Assembly: GCA_035260485.1 (NCBI GenBank)
Contig: DATFVC010000028.1
Coordinates: 1-58,317 of the forward strand
DNA: 58,317 nucleotides
Source: VRUE01 sp035260485
Lineage (GTDB): Bacteria > Actinomycetota > Thermoleophilia > Solirubrobacterales > 70-9
Direction of reading: 5' to 3'
Below, one piece after another: positions 33,419-41,800 of this stretch. A program made the position numbers and the translations under genes. The notes beneath the pieces are model-generated. The model saw only the letters and a list, made by a program, of their open reading frames with translations, made no database searches and had not been told where the DNA came from. Position 1 is the first letter of the stretch. Each line of letters begins with the position of its first letter.

Positions 33419-36120
33419 GCGCCGCCCTGCAGCTCGGGATCGCACGGTTGAGACGCAGGCCGGCGCAGACCGCCACGCAGACGCTTGTCCTGGCCATCGC
33501 CGTCGCCCTGCTTGGGGCGATGATCCTCTTCATCGGGCACTCGCTGCGGACGATGACCGCCTCGGCCACCCGCAGCGTGCCGCTCGATCTACAGGGTCCC
33601 GTCAGTAGCTACGGCCAGGCTCGCTCGCTGGCCGGAGGGATCTCCAAGCAGCCCGATATCGCTCAGGCCTTCCCCGTGGGGACGGCTCCCTTTGCCGGAG
33701 TCAGCCATCGCGGCGCCGCCGGGGTCACCGACGCGGGCTCCGGGGCGATCCTCGCGGTGCCCCCTGGCTACCTCCACCGCATCGACACCTTCCGCTTCCT
33801 GCGCGGCGGCCTGCGGCCAGGCCAGGTCGTGCTCGATCAACAGCTCGCGGCGACGCTGCGGGCCGGGGTCGGCGACACCGTCAGCCTGCGCCTCGGCGCC
33901 CACACGCCGCCGCAGAGCTTCAAGGTCGGCGGGGTCGCCCTGGTCACCGCCTCCGACGTGCTCTTCCAGCCGCTCAACCCCCAGGTCGGCCCAGCGCCCG
34001 CGCAGCCACCGGCCAACATCGCGATCCTCCCCATCGCGACCTTTGCCCGCGCGGTCGGCGGGGCGCTGCCGTCGCTTGGCACTGCCAGCCCTGCCTCGGC
34101 CGCAGTCCCGGGCGCGCTCTCCGGCGTCCAGTGGCAGGTGCAGGCACAGGTGGATCGAGGCAGCCTCGGCGGTACGCCGAGTGAAGCCTTCAAGCGCGCC
34201 GGGCAGATCCGCAACTCGGTGGAACGGACCTTCACGGGGAAGATCCAGTTCGTCGACAACCTCTCCGAAGCGCTCGAATCGGCGACCGGGGACGCGCTCT
34301 ACGCCGAGGCGCTCTTCATCATGCTCGCGGTTCCCGGCGCTCTGTTGGCTCTCGGCCTCGCCTACCTGGCGGCGCTGGGAACGGTTGAACGCGATCGTCG
34401 TGAGCTCGCCCTGCTCCGCGCCCGCGGCGCGAGTCGGCGTCAGTTGCTCGGTATGGCGGCGGTCGAATCGAGCATCATCGGCCTCCTTGCCGGCCTGCTC
34501 GGCGCCGGGATCTCCTTCGTCGCGGTCGCGCTGCTGATCGAAGGCTCCGTCGGGCTCAATGCGAGCAGGGCGGCAACCGTCATCGTGGTCTGCATCCTGC
34601 TCGCGTTCGCCGGCGGAATGGTGGCGCGGCTTGGCACCGGGTTGCGAGCCCTCTCGGAAACGGTGGCCGCCGGCAGGCGAGGCTCCCAGCGCGTGGGCGC
34701 GCCGCTTTGGCGCCGGCTCTACCTCGACTTCGTCGCGCTCGTGATCAGCGGCTTGATCTACTGGCTGACCGCCAGCACCGGATTCTCGGCGGTCGTCAAT
34801 CCCGATTCCAACCCGACCCTCTCGCTCTCGATCTACATGTTCTTCGCTCCCGCTCTGCTCTGGATCGGGGCGACGCTGCTGCTGATCCGGCTGCGCGGGA
34901 CGGTCTTCAGCGCGGTCGCGGGGCGTCTACGGGGAAGCGAGCAGGGCGCCAACCGCCGCACCTTCCTTTTCGCCAGCGCTTCGCGGCGTGGCCCGGCGAT
35001 CAATCGAGGCCTGATCTTCGTCGGCCTCCTGCTCGCCTTCGGGGTCAGCCTCGGAGTTTTCGCCGCCACCTATAACCAGCAGGCAGGGGTCGACGCTCAA
35101 CTCACCCTTGGCGCCGACATCACTGCCATGGCGCCACCGGGGGTTACGGCCAAAGCGGGTCTTGCCGAACGGATCGACAGCGTGCCGGGCGTCGCCGCCA
35201 CCTCCGCGGTCGATCACTCCTACGCCTACGTCGGCCCCGACCTCCAGGACACCTTTGGGATCGAACCAGCGAGCATCGGCAAGGCGACGACCCTGCGCGA
35301 CTCCTACTTCATCGGCGGCAGCGCGCAGACGATGATGAGCCGCTTGCAGAGCAGGCCCGACGGGATCCTCGTCTCCAAAGAGACGATCACCGACTACTCC
35401 CTGAAAGTCGGCGACCTGCTGCGGCTGCGGGTTCTCGATCACCGCAGCGGTCAGTTCCACATCGTTCCCTTCCATGTCGTCGGCGCCGTCCAGGAGTTCC
35501 CCTCGGCGCCGCGGGACTCGTTCATGGTCGCGAACCTCGCCTACCTGCGGAAGGCCGACCACGCCGGCGGTCCCAACGTCGTCTTCGCCAGCGCCAGCGA
35601 AGACCCGGCGGCCGTCGCGTCGCGTGTCACGGCCGCGACCAAGGGCTTCGGCGTCAGCGTCAAGGACATCCGCCAGCAGTCGGTGCAGACGGTCAGCTCG
35701 ATCACCACCGTCGACCTGACCGGGATCAGCCGGCTCGAGCAGGCCTTTGCGATCGTCCTGGCGGCGGCGGCGATGTGGCTCTTCGTCAATCTCGTCGTCA
35801 GCGAGCGCCGCCACGAGTTCGCGACGATGGCGGCGCTCGGAGCCTCGCTGCGAGACATCGGCGCCTTCGTGCGCAGCGAGGCGGTCGCCGTGCTGGCGGC
35901 GGCCTTGGCGCTGGCGGCTGTGCTCGGCTGGCTGCTGGCGGAGATGTTGATCGCGATGCTCCAGCACGTCTTCGACCCGCCTCCCGACCACCTCGCCATC
36001 CCGTGGAGCTTCCTCGGGCTGCTCGCGCTCGCCGCCGTAGCGGGGGCTCTGCTTGCCGCCGCCGTGGCTGCCCGTTCTCTGCGGCGACTGCCGCTGGGCG
36101 CGATCCTCCGCGAGGAGTGA
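33415..36120 (+). CDS. large FtsX/MacB-type ABC permease
   Basis: The 901-residue protein begins SAALQLGIARLRRRPAQT, a cytoplasmic coupling helix, followed by a span at about 20-42 and an extracytoplasmic domain to about 295. The first FtsX core (about 300-415) has the VERDRRELALLRARGAS motif. A central pair of spans and a second external domain follow. The second core (about 770-895) has VVSERRHEFATMAALGAS. Architecture and length match the permease at 17138, although sequence similarity is modest. It should form the membrane unit for the two ATPases upstream. Substrate unknown. Confidence 0.9.
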   Translation: MSAALQLGIARLRRRPAQTATQTLVLAIAVALLGAMILFIGHSLRTMTASATRSVPLDLQGPVSSYGQARSLAGGISKQPDIAQAFPVGTAPFAGVSHRGAAGVTDAGSGAILAVPPGYLHRIDTFRFLRGGLRPGQVVLDQQLAATLRAGVGDTVSLRLGAHTPPQSFKVGGVALVTASDVLFQPLNPQVGPAPAQPPANIAILPIATFARAVGGALPSLGTASPASAAVPGALSGVQWQVQAQVDRGSLGGTPSEAFKRAGQIRNSVERTFTGKIQFVDNLSEALESATGDALYAEALFIMLAVPGALLALGLAYLAALGTVERDRRELALLRARGASRRQLLGMAAVESSIIGLLAGLLGAGISFVAVALLIEGSVGLNASRAATVIVVCILLAFAGGMVARLGTGLRALSETVAAGRRGSQRVGAPLWRRLYLDFVALVISGLIYWLTASTGFSAVVNPDSNPTLSLSIYMFFAPALLWIGATLLLIRLRGTVFSAVAGRLRGSEQGANRRTFLFASASRRGPAINRGLIFVGLLLAFGVSLGVFAATYNQQAGVDAQLTLGADITAMAPPGVTAKAGLAERIDSVPGVAATSAVDHSYAYVGPDLQDTFGIEPASIGKATTLRDSYFIGGSAQTMMSRLQSRPDGILVSKETITDYSLKVGDLLRLRVLDHRSGQFHIVPFHVVGAVQEFPSAPRDSFMVANLAYLRKADHAGGPNVVFASASEDPAAVASRVTAATKGFGVSVKDIRQQSVQTVSSITTVDLTGISRLEQAFAIVLAAAAMWLFVNLVVSERRHEFATMAALGASLRDIGAFVRSEAVAVLAAALALAAVLGWLLAEMLIAMLQHVFDPPPDHLAIPWSFLGLLALAAVAGALLAAAVAARSLRRLPLGAILREE

Positions 36121-36123
36121 GCT

Positions 36124-36141
36124 CTCACCTGTTGCTTAGGC
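36124..36141 (+). promoter_or_regulatory. decayed CTCATCT-N4-TTAAG motif before the COG4705 pseudogene
   Basis: CTCACCT - 4 nt - CTTAGGC, the same spacing as the motif at 26920. It lies just after the permease stop and about 45 bp before the pseudogene start. Confidence 0.35.
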
Positions 36142-36184
36142 CCCGCGCCTAATCTGCCGCCCTCCTCGGTCTCGCCAGCCATCT

Positions 36185-36411
36185 ATGGACTCCCAGCTCG
36201 ATACTCCGGCATCACCCGATGTCCGGAACCGTGGCCGGATGAGAATCCACAGGTTTCGCACGACGCACCTCGCACCATTACTCGAAGGTGCCGGAGGTCA
36301 CCGCCTTCTTCTGGGTCGTCAAGGCGCTGACGACCGGGATGGGGGAGTCGACGTCCGACTTTCTCGTCCACAGGCTGGTGCCGGAGGCCGCAGTCGTCCT
36401 CCGAAGACGCC
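36185..36411 (+). pseudogene. decayed N-terminal fragment of a COG4705-type gene
   Basis: An ATG-started frame (MDSQLDTPASPDVRN ... RFRTTH) runs into a second frame reading SKVPEVTAFFWVVKALTTG and then MGESTSDFLVHRLVPEA. The second piece matches the first repeat of the intact protein at 26960 (NKVPEITLYFWIIKILCTT, GETAAD). A frameshift near 36270-36285 separates them. After about 36405 the similarity ends and the DNA runs into the 3' end of the ArsR-like gene. Only the first of four membrane repeats survives. The rest of 36121-36474 holds no other gene. Confidence 0.75.
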
Positions 36412-36474
36412 TGAGCTCGCCTCGTCACTCGTCGAGGCGAGGCTCCCAGGCCCTGGTGTCGGTCGGGCTCGCCC

Positions 36475-36774
36475 CTAGACGCGCGCCCTCCGGGGTGCTC
36501 TGCGTCCCCTTTTCCGCCCTGGTCCTTTCTTGCTGCTGTCGACCGAGCGGTAGAAGTGCTCGATCGCGCCGCGGACCTGTCGTTCGTCGACGACCTCGAG
36601 CAGGCCGCATTTGCGCAGCTCGGTCACGTGGTAGTTGACCGTGCTCAATGGAGCCTGTAGCTCGAGGCTGAGGTCTTTGGGGGACAGCATCCGTCCACCG
36701 TCGAGGTTGAGCACTTCGAGGATTGACACGCGTAGTGGGTGGGTATTGGCACGAGCTAGGAGTTCCCAATTCAC
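36475..36774 (-). CDS. ArsR-like winged-helix regulator
   Basis: The 99-residue protein starts at GTG with GAGGAG a few bases upstream. It reads NWELLARANTHPLRVSILEVL, then LSPKDLSLELQAPLSTVNYHVTEL and a wing GLLEVVDERQVRGAIEHFY. This is an ArsR/PadR-type helix-turn-helix. It lacks Cys pairs, so it is not a metal sensor of the classical ArsR kind. The C-terminus is very basic. It is divergent from the giant secreted protein at 36892 and shares its AT-rich 117-bp promoter region, so it may regulate it. Confidence 0.8.
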   Translation of the reverse strand: MNWELLARANTHPLRVSILEVLNLDGGRMLSPKDLSLELQAPLSTVNYHVTELRKCGLLEVVDERQVRGAIEHFYRSVDSSKKGPGRKRGRRAPRRARV

Positions 36775-36841
36775 GACTACTCCTCACTTTTGTTGACCGG
36801 GGGAATACCGAAAAATATTAGCTCAGATCATCAAAATCGGG

Positions 36842-36869
36842 TAATCTACTTTTAATCTCACTTTAAGAT
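36842..36869 (+). promoter_or_regulatory. triple 11-bp-period repeat TAATCT/TAATCT/TAAGAT
   Basis: TAATCT at 36842 and 36853 and TAAGAT at 36864 recur every 11 bp in AT-rich DNA. The half-site differs from TCATCT by one base. TAAGAT also fits a -10, which would put the transcript start about 15 nt before the AAGGAGA of the gene at 36892. Confidence 0.5.
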
Positions 36870-36891
36870 GACTCGGAAGAAGGAGATCCGG

Positions 36892-39846
36892 ATGGGTGGG
36901 GGAGCAAGGAGGCGGACCGTCTTTGTTGCATTGCTTTTGGCACTGGGCGTGGCTTTCTCGCCGTCATCTGCGATGGCAGACATCATTGGCCCGCAGAATC
37001 CGGACGAACCCGCTGCCGACAGCCCCTGGCAGGCAGGGACCTGCAAATCGGACGCTGGTCCATGCAGCGTGGACACCCCGCTGCAGTTCTACGAACGGGC
37101 CGCCGGTCACCCCCCGGTCGGCTTCACCCAGTTCATCATCAACACCGAAACCGCACCGCTTCCCCCGTTTGGCCCTGCCCCGACCGGCAACCTGAAAACC
37201 GTGCGTGTGGACCTGCCGACCGGTCTCACGGTCAACCCGCAGTCCTCCGCGGAACAGTGCGACCTCAAACCGAAAGAAAGCCCGGCCGAATGCGCGACCA
37301 AGGCGCCCGGCTCGAAAGTCGGCACCAGCGAAGTGACGGCGACGAACCCGGCCACGGGCGTCTCGGTCACGCTGCCCAAAGCCGACGTCTACAACGTGGT
37401 CCCGGAAGAGGGTGAACCCGCCCGCTTCGGCCTCAGCCTGCTCGGCAACGACGTCTTCCTGGAAGCCGACGTCGCCTGGGAGAGCGATTACCACGAGTAC
37501 TTCACGATCCACGTCACCAAACTCGCCCTGCCGACGTTCCCTGTCCTCGGGGAATTCGCGCGGATTGCGAAAAACCGCCTGGTCTTCGACGGCACCGCCG
37601 GCAACGACGGCACTTTCATCACGACGCCGACCACGTGCTTCGGGGAAGCGACCCCCGGCTCGCCCTTCGAGCACGTCTACTCGACCTTGCTACGGGCCGA
37701 TTCCTACGAGGAACCGAACCCCGCGTTCCCCAACGGCTCAGCCTTCGTCGAGTCGAAGATCCCGCCCAAAACGTCGCCAAAAAACTGCGACTCGATCCCC
37801 TTCGATCCGTCGATTGGGGTCGAGCCGAACACGCAGCAGACCGACTCGCCGGCCGGGGCGACGGTCTCCGTCACCCTGCCGGAGGTCAAAAACCCCCTGA
37901 AGGACGAAGGAAGCCAGGGGAGCTCTCAGGTCCGATCGGCAAGGGTGACCCTGCCCGCCGGGATGGGCCTCAACCCGTCGGCCGCCAACGGCCTCGAGGC
38001 CTGTACGAATGCGCAGTTCGGGAAGGGGACGAGGACCCCCGTGGCCTGCCCGGCCGGGTCGAGGATCGGCACCGTCGAAGTCGACACGCCGCCGCTCCCC
38101 GACGGCTCGCTCAGCGGCCCCGTCTACGTCGGCCAGCAGCTCAGCCGCGACCCCACCTCAGGCGACGAGTACAGGATCTTCGTCGTCGCCGAATCGGCCC
38201 GTTACGACATCTCGGCCCGCCTGCTAGGCAAGATCAGCGCCGACCCGCAGACCGGGCAGCTGACCACGACCTTCGACGACAAGGCCCTGGGAAGCATCCC
38301 GGTGCCAGGCCTTCCGCAGGTGCCGTTCAAGTCGTTTCGGATCAAACTGAACGGCGGGGCGAAAGCGCCTCTGACCAGCCCCGGCTCTTGCGGTCCGAAC
38401 AAGACCACGACGGTGATGACGCCCTGGAGCGGCAACTCCGCTGTCACGCGATCGGGAGACTTCACGCTCAGCGCCGCGCCCGGCGGCGGCAACTGCCCGA
38501 AAACGCTGGCGGGGCGTCCGTTCGCCCCCAGCTTCGGGGCCGGCACCAACAAGCAGACGGCGGGCGACTTCAGCCCGCTGCACATGAACATCGCCCGCGC
38601 GGACGGCAACCAGGAGCTGAAAGGAGTCGACGTGACTTTGCCGCCTGGGCTCACGGCGAAACTGGCCGGCGTCCGTTACTGCCCGGGGGCTTCCCTGGCG
38701 GCGGCCGCGGCTAACAGCGGCGCCGCTGAGGCCGCCGCCTCGAGCTGTCCCTCCTCGAGCCTGATCGGCCGCGCCGACATCGCCGCCGGCAGCGGCCCCT
38801 CGCCGATCCAGATCGGCGGCAAGGTCTTCCTCGCAGGTCCCTACAAAGGCGCCCCTCTTTCTCTGGCAGTTGTCACCCCCGCCACGGCCGGGCCGTTCGA
38901 TCTCGGCACGGTCGTGGTGAGGGTGGCGCTGTTCGTCGACCCGCGCACCGCCCAGGTACACGCGGTATCCGATCCGATTCCACATGTCTATGGCGGCGCC
39001 CTGCTCGATGTCCGCTCCGTCGCGGTGAAGCTCGACCGGCCCAACTTCTCGCTCAACCCGACCAACTGCTCGCCGTTCGCCATCGCCGGGTCGCTGCTCG
39101 GCGGTGGCGCCAACCCGGTCGACCCGGCGGCCTTCGTCCCGACGCCCGTCTCGGCGCCTTTCAAAGCCAACGGCTGCGAGAAGCTCGGCTTCAGGCCGAA
39201 ACTGTTCCTGCGCCTGTTCGGCGCGACCCGCCGCGCCAAGAACCCGAAACTGCGCGCGGTGCTCCTGCCGCGGGCGGGCGACGCCAACATCGCTCGCGCC
39301 GCGACCATCCTGCCGCCCTCGCTGATCCTCGACCAGAGCAACCTCTCGAAGGTATGCACGCGCGTTCAGTTCGCCGCCCACGACTGCCCGAAGGACTCCA
39401 TCTACGGTCACGTGGAAGCCTTTACGCCGCTGCTCGACGGACCGCTGAAAGGCCCGGTCTACCTGCGCTCCTCCGACAACGTCCTACCCGACCTCGTCGC
39501 CTCCCTGCAGGGTCAGGTCGACGTCGAGCTGGCCGGGCGCACCGACAGCGTCCACGGCCGCATCCGCAACACCTTCGACATCGTCCCCGACGTGCCGGTC
39601 TCCAAGTTCATCTTCACTTTGCGCGGCGGGTCCAAAGGGCTCCTCGTCAACTCCCGCAATCAGTGCCCCCGCAAGCATGTGGGCGGCGCCAAGAGCAAGG
39701 GAGCGCAGGCGGGCAAGGCACAGCGCCACGGCAAGGGCCTGCGCGCGATCGTACGGTTCAAAGCTCAGAACGACAAGAAGCTGAACCTGAAGCTGCGGCT
39801 GCGTGCGCCGTGCGGGAAGAAGCACGCCCGCGGCAAACGCCACTAG
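36892..39846 (+). CDS. very large secreted protein of a lineage-specific family
   Basis: I take the ATG at 36892, which has AAGGAGA five bases upstream; an ATG at 36868 lies inside the promoter repeat. The 984-residue protein has a signal peptide ending SAMA. The body has recurring units with a Cys near YCPGAS, CPSSS, CPAGSRIGTVEV or CPKDS, each followed by G-x-V or I-G and then a GPVY-type strand (SGPVYVG, KGPVYLR, KVFLAGPY). These look like tandem beta-sandwich or immunoglobulin-like modules. The C-terminal 70 residues are Lys/Arg/His-rich. I recall this family from Thermoleophilia genomes, where it is unnamed. It could be a surface-layer or adhesion protein. Confidence 0.8.
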   Translation: MGGGARRRTVFVALLLALGVAFSPSSAMADIIGPQNPDEPAADSPWQAGTCKSDAGPCSVDTPLQFYERAAGHPPVGFTQFIINTETAPLPPFGPAPTGNLKTVRVDLPTGLTVNPQSSAEQCDLKPKESPAECATKAPGSKVGTSEVTATNPATGVSVTLPKADVYNVVPEEGEPARFGLSLLGNDVFLEADVAWESDYHEYFTIHVTKLALPTFPVLGEFARIAKNRLVFDGTAGNDGTFITTPTTCFGEATPGSPFEHVYSTLLRADSYEEPNPAFPNGSAFVESKIPPKTSPKNCDSIPFDPSIGVEPNTQQTDSPAGATVSVTLPEVKNPLKDEGSQGSSQVRSARVTLPAGMGLNPSAANGLEACTNAQFGKGTRTPVACPAGSRIGTVEVDTPPLPDGSLSGPVYVGQQLSRDPTSGDEYRIFVVAESARYDISARLLGKISADPQTGQLTTTFDDKALGSIPVPGLPQVPFKSFRIKLNGGAKAPLTSPGSCGPNKTTTVMTPWSGNSAVTRSGDFTLSAAPGGGNCPKTLAGRPFAPSFGAGTNKQTAGDFSPLHMNIARADGNQELKGVDVTLPPGLTAKLAGVRYCPGASLAAAAANSGAAEAAASSCPSSSLIGRADIAAGSGPSPIQIGGKVFLAGPYKGAPLSLAVVTPATAGPFDLGTVVVRVALFVDPRTAQVHAVSDPIPHVYGGALLDVRSVAVKLDRPNFSLNPTNCSPFAIAGSLLGGGANPVDPAAFVPTPVSAPFKANGCEKLGFRPKLFLRLFGATRRAKNPKLRAVLLPRAGDANIARAATILPPSLILDQSNLSKVCTRVQFAAHDCPKDSIYGHVEAFTPLLDGPLKGPVYLRSSDNVLPDLVASLQGQVDVELAGRTDSVHGRIRNTFDIVPDVPVSKFIFTLRGGSKGLLVNSRNQCPRKHVGGAKSKGAQAGKAQRHGKGLRAIVRFKAQNDKKLNLKLRLRAPCGKKHARGKRH

Positions 39847-39891
39847 CGCGGGGTTAACCAAGCGATCCATGGCGAATAACCTGCGGCGTCG

Positions 39892-40917
39892 GTGCGCCCG
39901 ACGCTTTCAGTCCTGATCGTCGCCTGGAACAGCCGCGAGGAGCTGGCGCGGACCCTGCCCGCCCTGATGCCCGAGCTGGGGGAGGGGGACGAGCTGGTCG
40001 TCGTCGACAACAACTCCGGCGATGGCACCGCCGACGCCGTGGCCTCACTGGCGCCGTGGGCGCGGATCGTGCGCAGCGATCGCAACCTCGGCTTCGCCGG
40101 CGGCTGCAACGCGGGCGCCATTCAGGCCCGTGGCGACCTGCTGGTCATCCTCAACCCAGATGCGGCGCCGCGGCCGGGCTTCGGCGAGGCGATCCGGCGT
40201 CCCTGGCAGGAGAGGCGCGGCTGGTCCGCCTGGCAGGCGCTGGTCGCCGACGGCGCCGGGAAGACGATCAATTCGGCCGGCAACCCGGTTCACTTCACCG
40301 GCATCGTCTGGGCCGGCGGGCACGGACGTCCGATTGGCGCGACGCCACCGGCGGGCGAGGTCACCGCGCTGTCTGGCGCCTGCCTGGCTATTCCTCGCCG
40401 CACCTGGGAGGACGTTGGCGGCTTCCCGGAGCGCTTCTTCCTCTACCACGAGGACGTCGACCTCTCGCTGCGGCTGCGGCTGGGGGGCGGCGCCTTGGGG
40501 ATCGAGCCGAGCGCGATCGTCGACCACGACTACGAGTTTGGCGCCCGCGAGCACAAGTGGCGCTGGCTCGAGCGCAACCGCTGGGCCTTCCTGATCCGCG
40601 TCTACCCGGCGAGCCTGCTGGTGCTGCTGGCGCCGGCCCTGATCCTCACCGAGCTGGCGCTGATTCCCGCCTCCGTCGCCGCCGGTTGGGGGAGGCAGAA
40701 ACTCGCGGCGATCGGCGAAGTCGTCCGCTGGCTGCCCCGCCTGCTGCGCGAGCGCCGCCAGGTGCAGGCCGCCCGCACCGTCAGCGCCGCCGAGTTCGCC
40801 GCCTGGTTGACCCCTGACCTCGACTCACCCTTCATCCCCGCAATCGCCCGCTCGGCCCCGGCCCGCCTCGCACTGCGCGCCTACTGGCGCGCAGTGCGGC
40901 GGCTGCTTGGCGACTGA
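39892..40917 (+). CDS. family 2 glycosyltransferase, rhamnosyltransferase-like
   Basis: The 341-residue protein (GTG start) has a GT-A fold: LSVLIVAWNSREEL, DELVVVDNNSGDGTAD, NLGFAGGCNAGA, then the DxD-like LVILNPDAAPRPGF. Acceptor-side motifs are ALSGACLAIPRRTWEDVGGF and FLYHEDVDLSLRL (the ED of GT2). A C-terminal hydrophobic pair near residues 235-262 likely docks it to the membrane. Such enzymes add sugars to cell-wall polysaccharide. Its stop codon lies inside a strong hairpin (40911-40956). Confidence 0.88.
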   Translation: MRPTLSVLIVAWNSREELARTLPALMPELGEGDELVVVDNNSGDGTADAVASLAPWARIVRSDRNLGFAGGCNAGAIQARGDLLVILNPDAAPRPGFGEAIRRPWQERRGWSAWQALVADGAGKTINSAGNPVHFTGIVWAGGHGRPIGATPPAGEVTALSGACLAIPRRTWEDVGGFPERFFLYHEDVDLSLRLRLGGGALGIEPSAIVDHDYEFGAREHKWRWLERNRWAFLIRVYPASLLVLLAPALILTELALIPASVAAGWGRQKLAAIGEVVRWLPRLLRERRQVQAARTVSAAEFAAWLTPDLDSPFIPAIARSAPARLALRAYWRAVRRLLGD

Positions 40918-40956
40918 GCAGTTGACGACGCCATAGCGTCTCCAACTGCTCAGTCG
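40911..40956. terminator. bidirectional hairpin terminator
   Basis: Perfect 14-bp arms, cgactgagcagttg (40911-40924) and caactgctcagtcg (40943-40956), with an inner GACG/CGTC stem. It contains the stop codon of the glycosyltransferase and lies just after the convergent SDR gene. No T-run follows on either side. Confidence 0.7.
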
Positions 40957-40964
40957 AGGCCGGA

Positions 40965-41672
40965 TCAGCTCGGTTGGCCGATCGGGCGGATCAGGATCTC
41001 GTTGATGTCGACGTTGCCCGGTTGCTCGAGGGCGAAGATCACGGCGCGAGCGATGTCGTCGTCCTGCAGCGCCCACTCGCCGGGCCGGTTGTCGAAGAAG
41101 GGCGTGTCGACCATTCCCGGCTCGATCAGGGTCACCTTTATCCCGTTGTTCTCGTGCATCTGGCGCAGCTCCGCCCGCAGCGCCTCGCCGATCGCCGTCG
41201 CCGCCCACTTGGTCGCCGAGTAGAGCGAACCGGGCAGCACTCTGCGCCCGGCGACCGAGCTGGTGATGAGGAAGTGGCCGTCGCCGCGCTCGAGCAGGTG
41301 GGGGAGGGTCGCGCGAATCGTCAGCGCGACGCCGTAGACGTTGGTCAGGACCATCGAGCGCCAGTGCTCGGGCGACTCCTCGAGAAAGCCGCGGGTGGCG
41401 CCGAAGCCGGCGTTGGCGAAGACGACGTCGATCCGACCGAACGCCTCCAGCGCGGCGGTGGCCATCGCCTCGACCTGATTCCACTCCGTGACGTCGCAGC
41501 GCACCGCGACCGCTCGCTTCTCGCCGCCGAGCTCCTCGACCAGCTCCTGCAGTGGCTCCAGTCGCCGCGCAGCCAGCACCAACCGGTGCGTCCCGGCCGC
41601 CGCCCGCGCGGTGGCGGCGCCGATGCCGCTGCTGGCGCCGGTGATCAACAAGACCGGATCGTTGGTGGCCAC
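40965..41672 (-). CDS. short-chain dehydrogenase/reductase
   Basis: The 235-residue protein starts at GTG. It has the NAD(P) motif TGASSGIG near residue 12, CDVTEWNQV, NAGFGA near residue 88 and catalytic SSVAG then YSATKWA (Tyr-x3-Lys near residue 152). PGMVDTPFF closes the pocket. The Arg pair after the second strand (LAARRLEPL) favours NADP. Classical SDR of unknown substrate, possibly a YdfG-like 3-hydroxy acid or ketone reductase. It is transcribed away from CcmE, with a 20-bp inverted repeat between them. Confidence 0.9.
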   Translation of the reverse strand: MATNDPVLLITGASSGIGAATARAAAGTHRLVLAARRLEPLQELVEELGGEKRAVAVRCDVTEWNQVEAMATAALEAFGRIDVVFANAGFGATRGFLEESPEHWRSMVLTNVYGVALTIRATLPHLLERGDGHFLITSSVAGRRVLPGSLYSATKWAATAIGEALRAELRQMHENNGIKVTLIEPGMVDTPFFDNRPGEWALQDDDIARAVIFALEQPGNVDINEILIRPIGQPS

Positions 41673-41702
41673 CGGCCAATTCTCCCAGCTTCGGCTTGCG
41701 CG

Positions 41703-41770
41703 GGGCGGGTGCCTCGGGGTCGCCGGACACTCAGCGCGAAGCGCGTCCGCCGACCCCGAGGCACCCGCCC
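41703..41770. repeat. long imperfect hairpin with perfect 20-bp arms
   Basis: gggcgggtgcctcggggtcg (41703-41722) is exactly complementary to 41751-41770. The 28 nt between form an inner CGGAC/GTCCG stem and a small GC loop. It lies between two divergent genes, so it is not a normal terminator position. It could be a mobile repeat (REP-like) or a structured leader. Confidence 0.8.
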
Positions 41771-41800
41771 TCCGAGCCCGCCTTGCGATAATCCCGGTCC

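Noticed and set aside
40911..40956. Attachment or insertion repeat at the glycosyltransferase end
   Set aside because: The hairpin sits between convergent genes and includes a stop codon, which fits a bidirectional terminator better.
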